Below, piece by piece: positions 56,545 to 64,000 of a stretch of 64,000 nt of DNA. The position numbers and the translations under genes were made by a program. How positions within the stretch are numbered: the stretch's first letter is position 1; each line of letters begins with the position of its first letter. The stretch is from Meridianimarinicoccus aquatilis (GTDB lineage Bacteria; Pseudomonadota; Alphaproteobacteria; Rhodobacterales; Rhodobacteraceae): positions 44,452-108,451 of the forward strand of contig NZ_SMZO01000010.1 in NCBI RefSeq assembly GCF_004358675.1. Direction: 5' to 3'. The notes below the pieces were generated by a model. It did not search any database. It was not told where the DNA came from and saw only the letters and a program-made list of their open reading frames with translations.

Positions 56545-57441
56545 ATGGATAAATCGCCCAACGCATTTCGCACGATAAGCGAAGTTGCCACCTGGTTGGA
56601 AACCCCGGCACATGTCTTGAGATTCTGGGAAAGTCGTTTTCCAGAACTCAAACCGGTTAAGCGTGCGGGTGGGCGACGGTACTACCGTCCCGAAGACATG
56701 CGGCTATTGGGCGGCATCAAGCATCTGCTTCATACCGAGGGTCACACGATCAAATCGGTTCAGGATCGCATCAAATCTGAGGGAATCGGCGATGTTGCTG
56801 AGCTCAGCCCGCCCTTGGAAAGCCCTGCAATGGGGATTGAGGTCGAAACTGCGAACACGGTGCAACATGAGCCCGAGTCTGCCGTTCAAGACGTGCAAGC
56901 ACCACCAGCAGCAGCGGCAGAGGTGGTGACTGAACCAGCGGAGCCTGCATTCGCGTTGGAAACTGCTGCCGCACTTCCGGACCCGGCCCCCACTGAACCG
57001 GCAGAAGCAGCATTCGCAGCCGCCAAGCCCGCAATTGCCGCCCCGGTCGCAGCAGAACCTGAGGTCTCGCCGCAACCGGAGCAAGCCAAGGACGACGGCG
57101 CGCCGCCCATCGGCTTTTTCTTTGACGATAGCGACGATGCCGAACCCGCCGAGGCACAAAGCGGAACGTTCAGCCCCTTGACCCAACCAGAAGAGGAACC
57201 CGCGCAGGAAGAGCCTCCCGTACAGGATGCAGGCGAAGAGCCGGTCTTTACTCCACAGGCCGCGACCATTGAAGCTGTCGCCAACAGCGATCCAGACGAC
57301 GACACCCCCGGACTCGTGCCGGTACTTTCAATGCCCGCGCGCTTGCGCGCTTTGGCAGCCAGCGATATCTCCGATGAGCACCGAACACAGATCACCGGGC
57401 TTCACGCGCGGTTGAAAGGCATGATTTCTGACCGGCCATGA
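56545..57441 (+). CDS. MerR-family transcriptional regulator with acidic Ala/Pro-rich tail
   Basis: 298 residues. The N-terminal MerR helix-turn-helix (about 8-75: [45 protein letters not shown]) is followed by some 190 residues of Ala, Pro and Glu-rich low-complexity sequence, then a short helical C-terminus ([31 protein letters not shown]). No metal-binding cysteines. Usually found right after ihfA in this lineage. Target genes unknown. Confidence 0.9.
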   Translation: MDKSPNAFRTISEVATWLETPAHVLRFWESRFPELKPVKRAGGRRYYRPEDMRLLGGIKHLLHTEGHTIKSVQDRIKSEGIGDVAELSPPLESPAMGIEVETANTVQHEPESAVQDVQAPPAAAAEVVTEPAEPAFALETAAALPDPAPTEPAEAAFAAAKPAIAAPVAAEPEVSPQPEQAKDDGAPPIGFFFDDSDDAEPAEAQSGTFSPLTQPEEEPAQEEPPVQDAGEEPVFTPQAATIEAVANSDPDDDTPGLVPVLSMPARLRALAASDISDEHRTQITGLHARLKGMISDRP

Positions 57442-57517
57442 AAGCCCGGAAACACGTCACTTTTTTGATGCAATCGCCTTGCCCTACCCCCCAAACCTAA
57501 GTAACACGTCCGCACGT

Positions 57518-57594
57518 CGGGCTATAGCGCAGCTTGGTAGCGCGTCCGTCTGGGGGACGGAAGGTCGTGAGTTCGAATCTCGCTAGCCCGACCA
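57518..57594 (+). tRNA. tRNA-Pro (anticodon GGG)
   Basis: Acceptor stem CGGGCTA (57518-57524) with TAGCCCG (57584-57590), discriminator A and encoded CCA at 57592-57594. D arm AGCGCAGCTTGGTAGCGC, anticodon loop CTGGGGG giving GGG, T arm with GTTCGAATC. Confidence 0.95.
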
Positions 57595-57600
57595 AAAAAC

Positions 57601-57630
57601 ACCCGTCGCTTCGTGCGGCGGGTTTTTTGT
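57601..57630 (+). terminator. Terminator of tRNA-Pro
   Basis: 9-bp stem (57601-57609 with 57615-57623, one G-T pair), TTCG-type loop, six T tail. Confidence 0.85.
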
Positions 57631-57785
57631 TTTCGACCAGATCAGCCAATTCCGTAAACATGAGTCGGTCAGCCCGCAATCCAGTTTGCCGCGCACGTCT
57701 TTCCCATGGAATGCACTTGCGCGGCTTGTGTCGCTGGGTCAAAACCAGACGCATCTGTTTGCCCCTGTGACCGCTAAGGACCACA

Positions 57786-58883
57786 ATGACCGATCCAGCC
57801 AAACCCGCGATGGGCGTTTTGCCAATTCAGTCCCTCAAGGCGATGGTCGCACGCGCAGAGATCACAGCAGAGATCGCGGTAACAGAGGCACAATACCAAC
57901 CGGCTTCTCTGGATCTTCGGCTTGGCTCGGTCGCCTATCGTGTCCGCGCTTCTTTTCTTGCGGGACGCAGCGCTGGCGTGGGTGAACGACTAAAAGACTT
58001 CGCCATGCACAAAATGGACCTGACAGACGGGGCCGTTCTGGAAAAGGGCTGCGTCTATCTTGTGCCGCTTCTGGAGGGTCTGAACCTGCCAGATGGGGTG
58101 CAAGCCGTCGCCAACGCAAAAAGCTCCACGGGGCGTCTTGATCTTTTGACGCGCACGATCACCGATCACGGAACGGAATTTGATCGGATTGCACCGGGGT
58201 ATAAGGGACCACTCTGGGCCGAAATTTGCCCGCGCAGTTTTTCTGTTCTTGTGCGGCAAGGCATGCGGTTGAATCAGATCAGATTCCGCACCGGCGACAC
58301 GACACTGACAGACGCGGCGATGACAGCACTGCACAAGGCAGAGACGCTGGTCGATGGTCCGGCGCACATTGATGGTGGACTTGGCTTTTCAGTGGATCTG
58401 GAACCGCGAAAAGATGGCATAGTTGGCTACCGCGCGAAACCCCACGCAGGCGTTATCGACCTTGACCGGATAGGTGCCTATCGGGTGGACGACTTCTGGG
58501 ATTTGGTCCGCAGCGACGGGAATGGCATCATACTTGATCCCGGTGCCTTCTATATTCTGGTCAGTCGCGAAGCCGTGCATATTCCACCGGACTATGCTGC
58601 CGAAATGGCGCCCTACATGGCACTGGTCGGCGAGTTTAGGGTGCACTATGCCGGCTTTTTCGATCCGGGCTTTGGTCATGCGCAAGCGGGCGGGCAAGGG
58701 TCACGCGGGGTGTTGGAAGTGCGCTGTCATGAAGCACCGTTCCTACTCGAACACGGGCAACGCGTTGGTCGGTTGATCTATGAACACATGACAGAGCGGC
58801 CCGAACTTCTGTACGGTAAAGACTTTGCATCGAACTATCAGGGGCAAGGGCTGAAACTGTCCAAGCATTTTAACGTCGACTGA
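57786..58883 (+). CDS. dcd: 2'-deoxycytidine 5'-triphosphate deaminase, long two-domain form
   Basis: 365 residues, about twice the E. coli enzyme. Two dUTPase/DCD-like regions in tandem: the first (about 100-165) with AKSSTGRLDLLTRTI, PGYKGPLWAEI and RQGMRLNQIRF; the second (about 250-345) with SREAVHIPPDYAAEM, FRVHYAGFFDPGFG, LEVRCHEAPFLLEHGQRVGRLIYE. This long form is standard in alphaproteobacteria. Deaminates dCTP to dUTP for dTMP synthesis. Confidence 0.9.
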   Translation: MTDPAKPAMGVLPIQSLKAMVARAEITAEIAVTEAQYQPASLDLRLGSVAYRVRASFLAGRSAGVGERLKDFAMHKMDLTDGAVLEKGCVYLVPLLEGLNLPDGVQAVANAKSSTGRLDLLTRTITDHGTEFDRIAPGYKGPLWAEICPRSFSVLVRQGMRLNQIRFRTGDTTLTDAAMTALHKAETLVDGPAHIDGGLGFSVDLEPRKDGIVGYRAKPHAGVIDLDRIGAYRVDDFWDLVRSDGNGIILDPGAFYILVSREAVHIPPDYAAEMAPYMALVGEFRVHYAGFFDPGFGHAQAGGQGSRGVLEVRCHEAPFLLEHGQRVGRLIYEHMTERPELLYGKDFASNYQGQGLKLSKHFNVD

Positions 58884-58890
58884 CGCGCCT

Positions 58891-59493
58891 TCACCACATT
58901 CGCGGCTTTGCATAGGCCGGGTAGGCCGCATCAAATTCCGCAGCATCAGGCACGCTTTGCGCCTCTTGCAAGAATTCTCCGGTCGTGGGGAGAGATACAC
59001 TCTGGTCTCCAGACGTCCACAACCCTGCGCGCATGATGGCCTTGGCGCATTGAATGTACATCTCGTTGATACTGATCACGATCACACTGCGCGGTTGCCG
59101 CCCAGCCTTGTCGAATGATGCGCGAATGTCCACGTCATCCGTCACAATGGCTGTCCCGTTTATCCGAACAACGTTCTTACACCCAGGAACCATGAACATC
59201 AGACTGATCCGGTTATCGCGGACAATATTGCGCAGCGTATCGATTCGGTTGTTCCCCAGCCAATCAGGGAGCAGCAGGGTCTCATCATCCACGATGCGAA
59301 CAACGGGGCCATCATCCCCGCGTGGGCTTGTATCGGTGCCCTCAGGGCCAACTGTCCCCAGCACAACGAATTTCGACGCCTCAATCCATGTTCGGTAATG
59401 CGGTGTCATCGCACGAACCACTTTGTCCACAGAAGCCGGAACAGCAGCGCCATAGATGGTTTCGAGTTGGGCAATCGTCGAAATTGGCTGCAT
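58891..59493 (-). CDS. Pyridoxamine 5'-phosphate oxidase-family FMN-binding protein
   Basis: 200 residues, FMN-binding split barrel. SKFVVLGTVGPEGTDTSPRGDD, LLLPDWLGNNRIDTLRNIVRDNRISLMFMVPG and MYIQCAKAIMRAGLW match the MSMEG_1061 type of PNPOx-like proteins. Likely a flavin-dependent oxidoreductase or flavin store. Lies downstream of acpP in place of fabF. Confidence 0.88.
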   Translation of the reverse strand: MQPISTIAQLETIYGAAVPASVDKVVRAMTPHYRTWIEASKFVVLGTVGPEGTDTSPRGDDGPVVRIVDDETLLLPDWLGNNRIDTLRNIVRDNRISLMFMVPGCKNVVRINGTAIVTDDVDIRASFDKAGRQPRSVIVISINEMYIQCAKAIMRAGLWTSGDQSVSLPTTGEFLQEAQSVPDAAEFDAAYPAYAKPRMW

Positions 59494-59577
59494 AGGTCAA
59501 AACTCCTGTTTCAGCTAGGTGCCCGCACGCTAGCCGCGGCGCAGGGCAACGCCAATGTCATATAGCCCCGCTCACAA

Positions 59578-59612
59578 ACGAAAGCGCGGCGCCACCAGGG
59601 ACGCCGCGCTTT
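59578..59612 (-). terminator. Terminator of acpP
   Basis: 11-bp perfect stem 59581-59591 with 59602-59612, 10-nt loop; minus-strand exit reads TTTCGTTTG. Confidence 0.65.
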
Positions 59613-59639
59613 AAATTCGGTGATAGGCTTATCGCCAGA

Positions 59640-59873
59640 TCAGGACGCTTCGGTGATGAACTTCACTGCGTCGCCGAATGTCTGGATCGTTTCCGCCGCG
59701 TCGTCGGGGATTTCGATGCCGAACTCTTCTTCGAACGCCATGACCAGTTCCACTGTGTCAAGGCTGTCTGCGCCCAGATCATCAATGAAAGACGCGCTTT
59801 CCGTGATCTTGGATTCTTCGACGCCGAGATGTTCGACAACGATCTTCTTCACACGATCTGCGATGTCGCTCAT
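59640..59873 (-). CDS. acpP: Acyl carrier protein
   Basis: 77 residues. Phosphopantetheine attachment S37 in GADSLD. Start at 59873 leaves 6 nt after GAGGA; the ATG two codons earlier would leave only 1 or 2. Carries growing acyl chains. A promoter-like sequence upstream makes separate transcription from fabG likely. Confidence 0.97.
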   Translation of the reverse strand: MSDIADRVKKIVVEHLGVEESKITESASFIDDLGADSLDTVELVMAFEEEFGIEIPDDAAETIQTFGDAVKFITEAS

Positions 59874-59998
59874 GTTCATTCCTCTATCAGTCTTCGGGGT
59901 CTTGCCCGCTTTGGTGATGGCCTTCCGGCCCGTTGCGGCTAGAAGCCTTGATGCCTGCCTCACAGCGGGGTTCAACCCTGCCCCGGCAATCTGCGTGG

Positions 59999-60026
59999 CC
60001 TATAGCATATGGTAAAGTGAAGGCAA
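59999..60026 (-). promoter_or_regulatory. Candidate acpP promoter
   Basis: Minus strand TTGCCT (60021-60026), 16-bp spacer, TATAGG (59999-60004); leader about 120 nt. Confidence 0.5.
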
Positions 60027-60061
60027 ACGCTTTCGCCATATCCAGTTTTCGCCGGAATGGG

Positions 60062-60799
60062 TCAAATCATCGCCAGACCGCCATTCACGTGAAGGACCGT
60101 CCCCGTTGTATAGGCGGCTTCCGGGCTGGCAAGATACAGAACCGCTGCGCTGATTTCGCTTGGATCACCCATTCTGCCCGCCGGCACATTTGTCAGGATT
60201 GCGGCCTTTTGATCGTCGGTCAGTTTGTCAGTCATCGCTGTGGCGATAAAACCGGGTGCAACCGCATTTACGGTGATGCCGCGGCTTGCGACCTCATAGG
60301 CCAGAGATTTGGACATCCCGACCAACCCGGCCTTCGCGGCGGCATAGTTGCCCTGCCCCGGATTGCCCGTGGCACCAACGACTGAACTGATGTTGATGAT
60401 CCGTCCCCACCGGGCTTTCATCATCCCGCGCAGTACCCCCCGCGACAGACGCATGGCGGCGGTGAGGTTCACCTCGATCACGGACGCCCACTCGTCATCG
60501 GACATCCGCATGAACAGGTTGTCCCGTGTGATGCCAGCATTGTTGACCAAAATGTCCACGCCGCCCATTGCTTCGATCGCGACTTTGGGCAAAGCCGTCA
60601 CAGCCTCTGCATCAGACAGGTTGCACGGCAGCACATGGGCGCGCTCGCCCAATTCAGCGGCCAATGCCTCCAGCGGTTCTGTCCGGGTTCCAGACAGGCC
60701 CACAACGGCACCAGCCGCGTGAAGCCCTCTAGCAATCTCTGCGCCGATGCCACCAGAGGCTCCGGTGACGAGTGCACGCTTGTCGGTGAGATCGAACAT
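60062..60799 (-). CDS. fabG: 3-oxoacyl-ACP reductase
   Basis: 245 residues, short-chain dehydrogenase. TGASGGIGAEIA, NNAGITRDNLFMRM, S138, Y151 and K155, and a C-terminal YTTGTVLHVNGGLAM. NADPH-dependent reduction of 3-oxoacyl-ACP. Begins 3 bp after the fabD stop. Confidence 0.96.
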   Translation of the reverse strand: MFDLTDKRALVTGASGGIGAEIARGLHAAGAVVGLSGTRTEPLEALAAELGERAHVLPCNLSDAEAVTALPKVAIEAMGGVDILVNNAGITRDNLFMRMSDDEWASVIEVNLTAAMRLSRGVLRGMMKARWGRIINISSVVGATGNPGQGNYAAAKAGLVGMSKSLAYEVASRGITVNAVAPGFIATAMTDKLTDDQKAAILTNVPAGRMGDPSEISAAVLYLASPEAAYTTGTVLHVNGGLAMI

Positions 60800-60802
60800 G
60801 TC

Positions 60803-61747
60803 TTACTCCTGTGCCGCGATGGCGAGCGCCGCCGCAATGTCCTTGGGGGTTGCGATGTTGACGCAGGTAAGTCCCCGGTCGATGCGGCGCACCATCCCGG
60901 CAAGCGCCTTTCCAGCGCCGATTTCCCAAACGTCCGTAACGCCCTGTGCAGCCATAAACGCGACGCTTTCACGCCACCGCACAGCGCCAGTAATTTGCTG
61001 GACCAGCAAGGCGCGAATCTGATCAGGGTCAGTGACGCCCGCGGCTGTGACATTGGCCACGACAGGAACCACTGGTGCATTGATTGCGACACTCGCAAGA
61101 GCTTCGGCCATGGCATCAGCCGCAGGTTGCATCAGAGCACAATGGAATGGCGCGGATACAGGCAACAGAAGGGCGCGCTTCGCCCCACGTTCCTTGGCCA
61201 GCGCCGCAGCGCGTTCCACGGCATCAGTATGCCCGGACACCACGACTTGAGCCGGATCATTATCGTTTGCAGCCTGGCAGACTTGGCCTTGCGCCGCGTC
61301 ATTTGCCAAAGCGGTCACAGCAGCAAGATCAAGACCAAGAATAGCCGCCATCGCGCCGATCCCAACGGGGACAGCGGATTGCATGGCTTCGCCGCGCAAA
61401 CGCAGCAGCCGCGCCGTGTCTGTGATGCTGAGCGCACCGGCTGCTGCCAGCGCGGAATACTCACCCAACGAATGCCCGGCCACAAAACTACCGTCGGCGA
61501 TCTTGATGCCTTCGGAGTCCAGCGCGCGCACCGCCGCAAGCGAACACGCCATCAGCGCTGGCTGCGCATTGGCAGTGAGCGTCAGCGTTTCAGCGTCACC
61601 TTCCCAAATCAGCGCTGACAGCTTTTCGCCAAGCGCCTCGTCCACCTCATCGAATACAGCTTGCGCTGCGGGATACGCCTCGGCCAGTTCCTTGCCCATC
61701 CCAATGGTCTGCGCGCCCTGACCGGGAAATACATATGCGCGAGTCAT
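60803..61747 (-). CDS. fabD: Malonyl CoA-ACP transacylase
   Basis: 314 residues. FPGQGAQTIGMG, nucleophile S93 in GHSLGEYSA, histidine in SAPFHCALM (near 203). Loads malonyl onto ACP. AGGAGG 6 nt before the start at 61747. First gene of the fabD-fabG-acpP run. Confidence 0.96.
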   Translation of the reverse strand: MTRAYVFPGQGAQTIGMGKELAEAYPAAQAVFDEVDEALGEKLSALIWEGDAETLTLTANAQPALMACSLAAVRALDSEGIKIADGSFVAGHSLGEYSALAAAGALSITDTARLLRLRGEAMQSAVPVGIGAMAAILGLDLAAVTALANDAAQGQVCQAANDNDPAQVVVSGHTDAVERAAALAKERGAKRALLLPVSAPFHCALMQPAADAMAEALASVAINAPVVPVVANVTAAGVTDPDQIRALLVQQITGAVRWRESVAFMAAQGVTDVWEIGAGKALAGMVRRIDRGLTCVNIATPKDIAAALAIAAQE

Positions 61748-61931
61748 CTTGTCCTCCTCACCCGCAAACCGGGCTTCGCCATTTGTTCGAGCGGGTCTAG
61801 CCCAGCCAAGCACCGCGTGCAATCACAGGCCGCCCTGTGCTGCATCGCACGGGCACTGCGCGCGCAGTGTTGTTTGCGTTGCGACAGAACCACGTTACAT
61901 CAATCAGCAAAAACATTTACTGGAGTTGCCG

Positions 61932-63152
61932 ATGTCAACCGCCGCCCCCAAGATTGGCAATTCGCCGCAAAGCTATGGCGCTGTCGCCAAGACCCTCCAT
62001 TGGCTCACGGCTTTGCTGATCCTGACTGCGATCCCATTGGGCGTGATTGCAAACGACATGGGATACGACACGTCACAGGCACTGGCCCTTAAGGCTTGGC
62101 TGTTCTCCCTGCACAAAACAGTCGGGGTCGCTGCATTTTTCGTTGCGCTGCTCCGGATTCTCTGGGCCGCAACTCAACCAAAGCCTGCGCTGCTGCACCC
62201 GGATCGTCGACTTGAAAGCTTTGCCGCCGAAACGGTTCACTGGGCTCTTTACGCGTCACTGGTCATTGTGCCCCTGTCCGGCTGGTTGCACCACGCGGCC
62301 ACATCGGGCTTCGCCCCAATTTGGTGGCCATTCGGTCAAACACTGCCGTTTGTACCGGTGAACGAAGGCGTCGCCCATTTCTTTGGCGCCTGGCACTGGC
62401 TGTTTACGAAAGTGCTGATCGCCGCGCTGGCCTTGCACATCGCCGGGGCATTGAAGCATCATTTCATTGACAAGGATGCAACGCTGGCACGCATGCTGCC
62501 CGGCTTGACCTTGGCGGGTGATACCACCGCTGCACACCCACGGGCCCCCATGAAAGCGGCCTTGGCTTTTTGGGTGCTCTTGCTTGCCGCAGGATCAGTT
62601 CTTGGCCTGTCTTCTGATGCCGAGCGACAAGCGGCATCACCGCAATTGCAAGCCGAGCCTTCCGGTTGGACTGTTAAGGATGGCAGGCTTGCCATCACAG
62701 CTTTGCAACTGGGGTCCGAAGTTGAAGGTCAGTTCGAAGAGTGGAACGCGGCGATTAACTTTGATCCAGACTTGCCCAGCGATGTGAAGGGCGACGTAAC
62801 TGTTCAAATCGCCATTCCGAGTCTGAAGCTGGGATCAGTGACCAGTGACGCCCTCAAGCCAGAGTTCTTCGCCGCTGAAGAATTTCCAACAGCAACCTTC
62901 ACGGCAGAAATTACCGAGGCAGACGGCGAAAATTCATACCTGGCTGACGGTGTGCTCAGCCTGAAAGGTGTGGAGCAACCACTTGCTTTGCCTTTCACGC
63001 TGGTGATCGACGGGGACACCGCGCAAATGGAAGCAAAAACCGTGATCGACAGGCGAGACTTCGGGATCGGGACAGCCAGCTACAACGACGAATCAACAGT
63101 TGCATATGAGTCCAACGTGACGGTCACGTTGACCGCCGTCAGAAGCGAGTGA
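61932..63152 (+). CDS. Cytochrome b561 domain fused to YceI domain
   Basis: 406 residues. N-terminal cytochrome b561-like part (about 14-185) with four membrane helices and paired histidines (H23, H61 and later ones in TVHWALYASL and LALHIAGALKHH), then one more membrane segment (211-227), then a YceI lipid-binding beta-barrel (about 243-406, WTVKDGRLAITALQLGSEVEGQF...DRRDFGIGTASYNDESTVAYESN). Likely a membrane electron carrier holding a periplasmic isoprenoid-binding domain. GGAG 7 nt before the start. Confidence 0.88.
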   Translation: MSTAAPKIGNSPQSYGAVAKTLHWLTALLILTAIPLGVIANDMGYDTSQALALKAWLFSLHKTVGVAAFFVALLRILWAATQPKPALLHPDRRLESFAAETVHWALYASLVIVPLSGWLHHAATSGFAPIWWPFGQTLPFVPVNEGVAHFFGAWHWLFTKVLIAALALHIAGALKHHFIDKDATLARMLPGLTLAGDTTAAHPRAPMKAALAFWVLLLAAGSVLGLSSDAERQAASPQLQAEPSGWTVKDGRLAITALQLGSEVEGQFEEWNAAINFDPDLPSDVKGDVTVQIAIPSLKLGSVTSDALKPEFFAAEEFPTATFTAEITEADGENSYLADGVLSLKGVEQPLALPFTLVIDGDTAQMEAKTVIDRRDFGIGTASYNDESTVAYESNVTVTLTAVRSE

Positions 63153-63161
63153 CACACGAAG

Positions 63162-63189
63162 AAGGGGCGCGGTTGCCCACGCCCCTTTC
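63162..63189 (+). terminator. Terminator after the b561-YceI gene
   Basis: 8-bp stem 63162-63169 with 63180-63187, 10-nt loop, short T run. Confidence 0.6.
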
Positions 63190-63213
63190 GCCGTCTCAAA
63201 CTCAAAGCGCTTA

Positions 63214-64000
63214 GGGTCAGGACTCATAGCCAATAGATGACGAGCGCAGCGAGTGTGATGGCTGACAGAAAGACCTTTGGGCATCTGTCGTATCGCGTTG
63301 CGACACGCCGCCAATCCTTCAACCTGCCGAACATGATCTCGATCCGGTTGCGCCTCTTGTAGCGGCGCTTGTCGTACTTTACCGGTTTCTTCCGCTGCTT
63401 CCGTCCCGGGATGCAGGCGCGTATCCCTCTGTTTTTTAACGCTTCTCTGAACCAATCGGCATCATATCCTCGGTCTCCCAGCAGCCACCCCACCTTTGGC
63501 AAACTGCCGACCAGGGCGCGGGCACCGATGTAATCGCTGACCTGTCCTGCCGTGACGAAGAGGTGGAGCGGTCGGCCCTGGCTGTCGCAGACGGCGTGCA
63601 GCTTCGTGTTCATGCCGCCTTTGGTTCGACCGATCAGGCGTCCACGCCCCCCTTTTTCACGCCCATGCTGGTCGCTGTTCGGTGGGCTTTGAGATACGTC
63701 GCGTCGATCATGACGGTCTTCTTTTCGCCGTGTTCGGCAGCCAGACCTGCCATCATTCGGGCGAAGATACCCTTGTCACTCCACCGCTTCCAACGGTTGT
63801 ACAGCGTCTTGTGTGGGCCATAGGCCGACGGGGCGTCCCGCCATCGCAACCCATTGCGATTGATGAAAATGATCCCACTCAACACACGTCGGTCATCAAC
63901 GCGGGGCTTGCCGTGGGACTTCGGAAAGAAGGGTTCAAGACGCGCCATCTGCGCGTCCGTAAGCCAGAAAAGATCAGACATGTTCACCGCTCGTTTTCGA
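63214..64000 (-). mobile_element. IS5-family insertion sequence (IS427-like), right end beyond window
   Basis: Contains a two-frame transposase gene. The left end is set at GGGTCAGGACTCA (63214-63226), which could be the terminal inverted repeat; the matching end would be just past 64000, so target duplication cannot be checked. The element lies downstream of a terminator and breaks no visible gene. Confidence 0.7.
63224..63981 (-). CDS. IS5-family transposase, two frames joined by -1 frameshift
   Basis: First frame (from 63981) holds the N-terminal DNA-binding part: MSDLFWLTDAQMARLEPFF, then the first DDE aspartate in VMIDATYLKAHRTATSMG, stopping at TGA in 63634-63636. The second frame, -1 relative, continues RGRLIGRTKGGMNTKLH and holds GDRGYDADW (second D) and the glutamate in RIEIMFGRLKDWRRV, ending at 63224. 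The change occurs at A5G6 (minus strand; 63647-63657), a classic slippery site, so both parts are intact and the element may be active. Confidence 0.85.

Noticed and set aside
57497..57802. Minus-strand frame of 101 codons with LARFELTTFRPPDGRATKLRYSPT-like end
   Set aside because: It is the antisense reading of tRNA-Pro, a well-known false gene, with no ribosome site.

Overview
The window is a GC-rich stretch of a roseobacter-type member of the Rhodobacteraceae (Alphaproteobacteria). The assignment is inferred from gene content and order: accB-accC-aat followed by DUF2155, an MlaD-like protein and an NDUFA12 homologue; bamE divergent from DUF177-rpmF-plsX-fabH-ihfA-merR; a long two-domain dCTP deaminase; a pstSCAB-phoU-phoB cluster; and an alphaproteobacterial type PreT/PreA. 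Nearly all of it looks like resident chromosome. The only clear mobile element is an IS5-family copy running off the right edge.

Layout. 1-300: tail of a glycine-zipper lipoprotein gene with its terminator. 313-12720: a reductive pyrimidine catabolism locus, all on the minus strand. It holds PreT/PreA (uracil or thymine to the dihydro form), dihydropyrimidinase, beta-ureidopropionase and a beta-alanine:pyruvate-type aminotransferase. It also holds a ThiY/SsuABC-like ABC importer, a coupled 72-residue membrane protein and a GH114-like secreted glycosidase. 12964-18695: accBC, aat, envelope and respiratory genes, then clpX. 18837-26764: clpP, an unusual photolyase-like flavoprotein, an aminotransferase with phosphoglucomutase, argE, aroQ and a LuxR-type regulator with altered ligand-pocket residues. 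27105-32870: tsf-rpsB on the minus strand; on the plus strand a cupin, pseudouridine kinase and PsuG, DUF502 and a LysE-type exporter.

32882-43700: an entericidin-like peptide; a tightly overlapping bdhA / pentapeptide / patatin operon; a candidate small RNA; an orphan oligopeptide-type binding protein; an acyl-CoA synthetase overlapping a DsbA-like protein; a Bcr/CflA efflux pump; a third class III aminotransferase; a lone AsnC ligand-binding domain; and quinone oxidoreductase. 43740-49766: the Pho regulon core with a three-repeat Pho box. 50055-58883: ABC-F ATPase, msrB, bamE, the rpmF-plsX-fabH-ihfA block, tRNA-Pro(GGG) and dcd. 58891-63152: an FMN-split-barrel protein, fabD-fabG-acpP and a cytochrome b561-YceI fusion. 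63214-64000: the IS5-family element.

How it fits together. Pseudouridine kinase and PsuG release uracil from pseudouridine, and the Pre/hydantoinase/ureidopropionase/aminotransferase set can take uracil to malonate semialdehyde and ammonia, so the window holds a plausible route for using modified nucleosides as nitrogen and carbon. The ABC importer inside the same operon is the likely entry point for a pyrimidine or related ring compound. Two fatty-acid blocks (accBC; plsX-fabH; fabD-fabG-acpP) supply lipid precursors.
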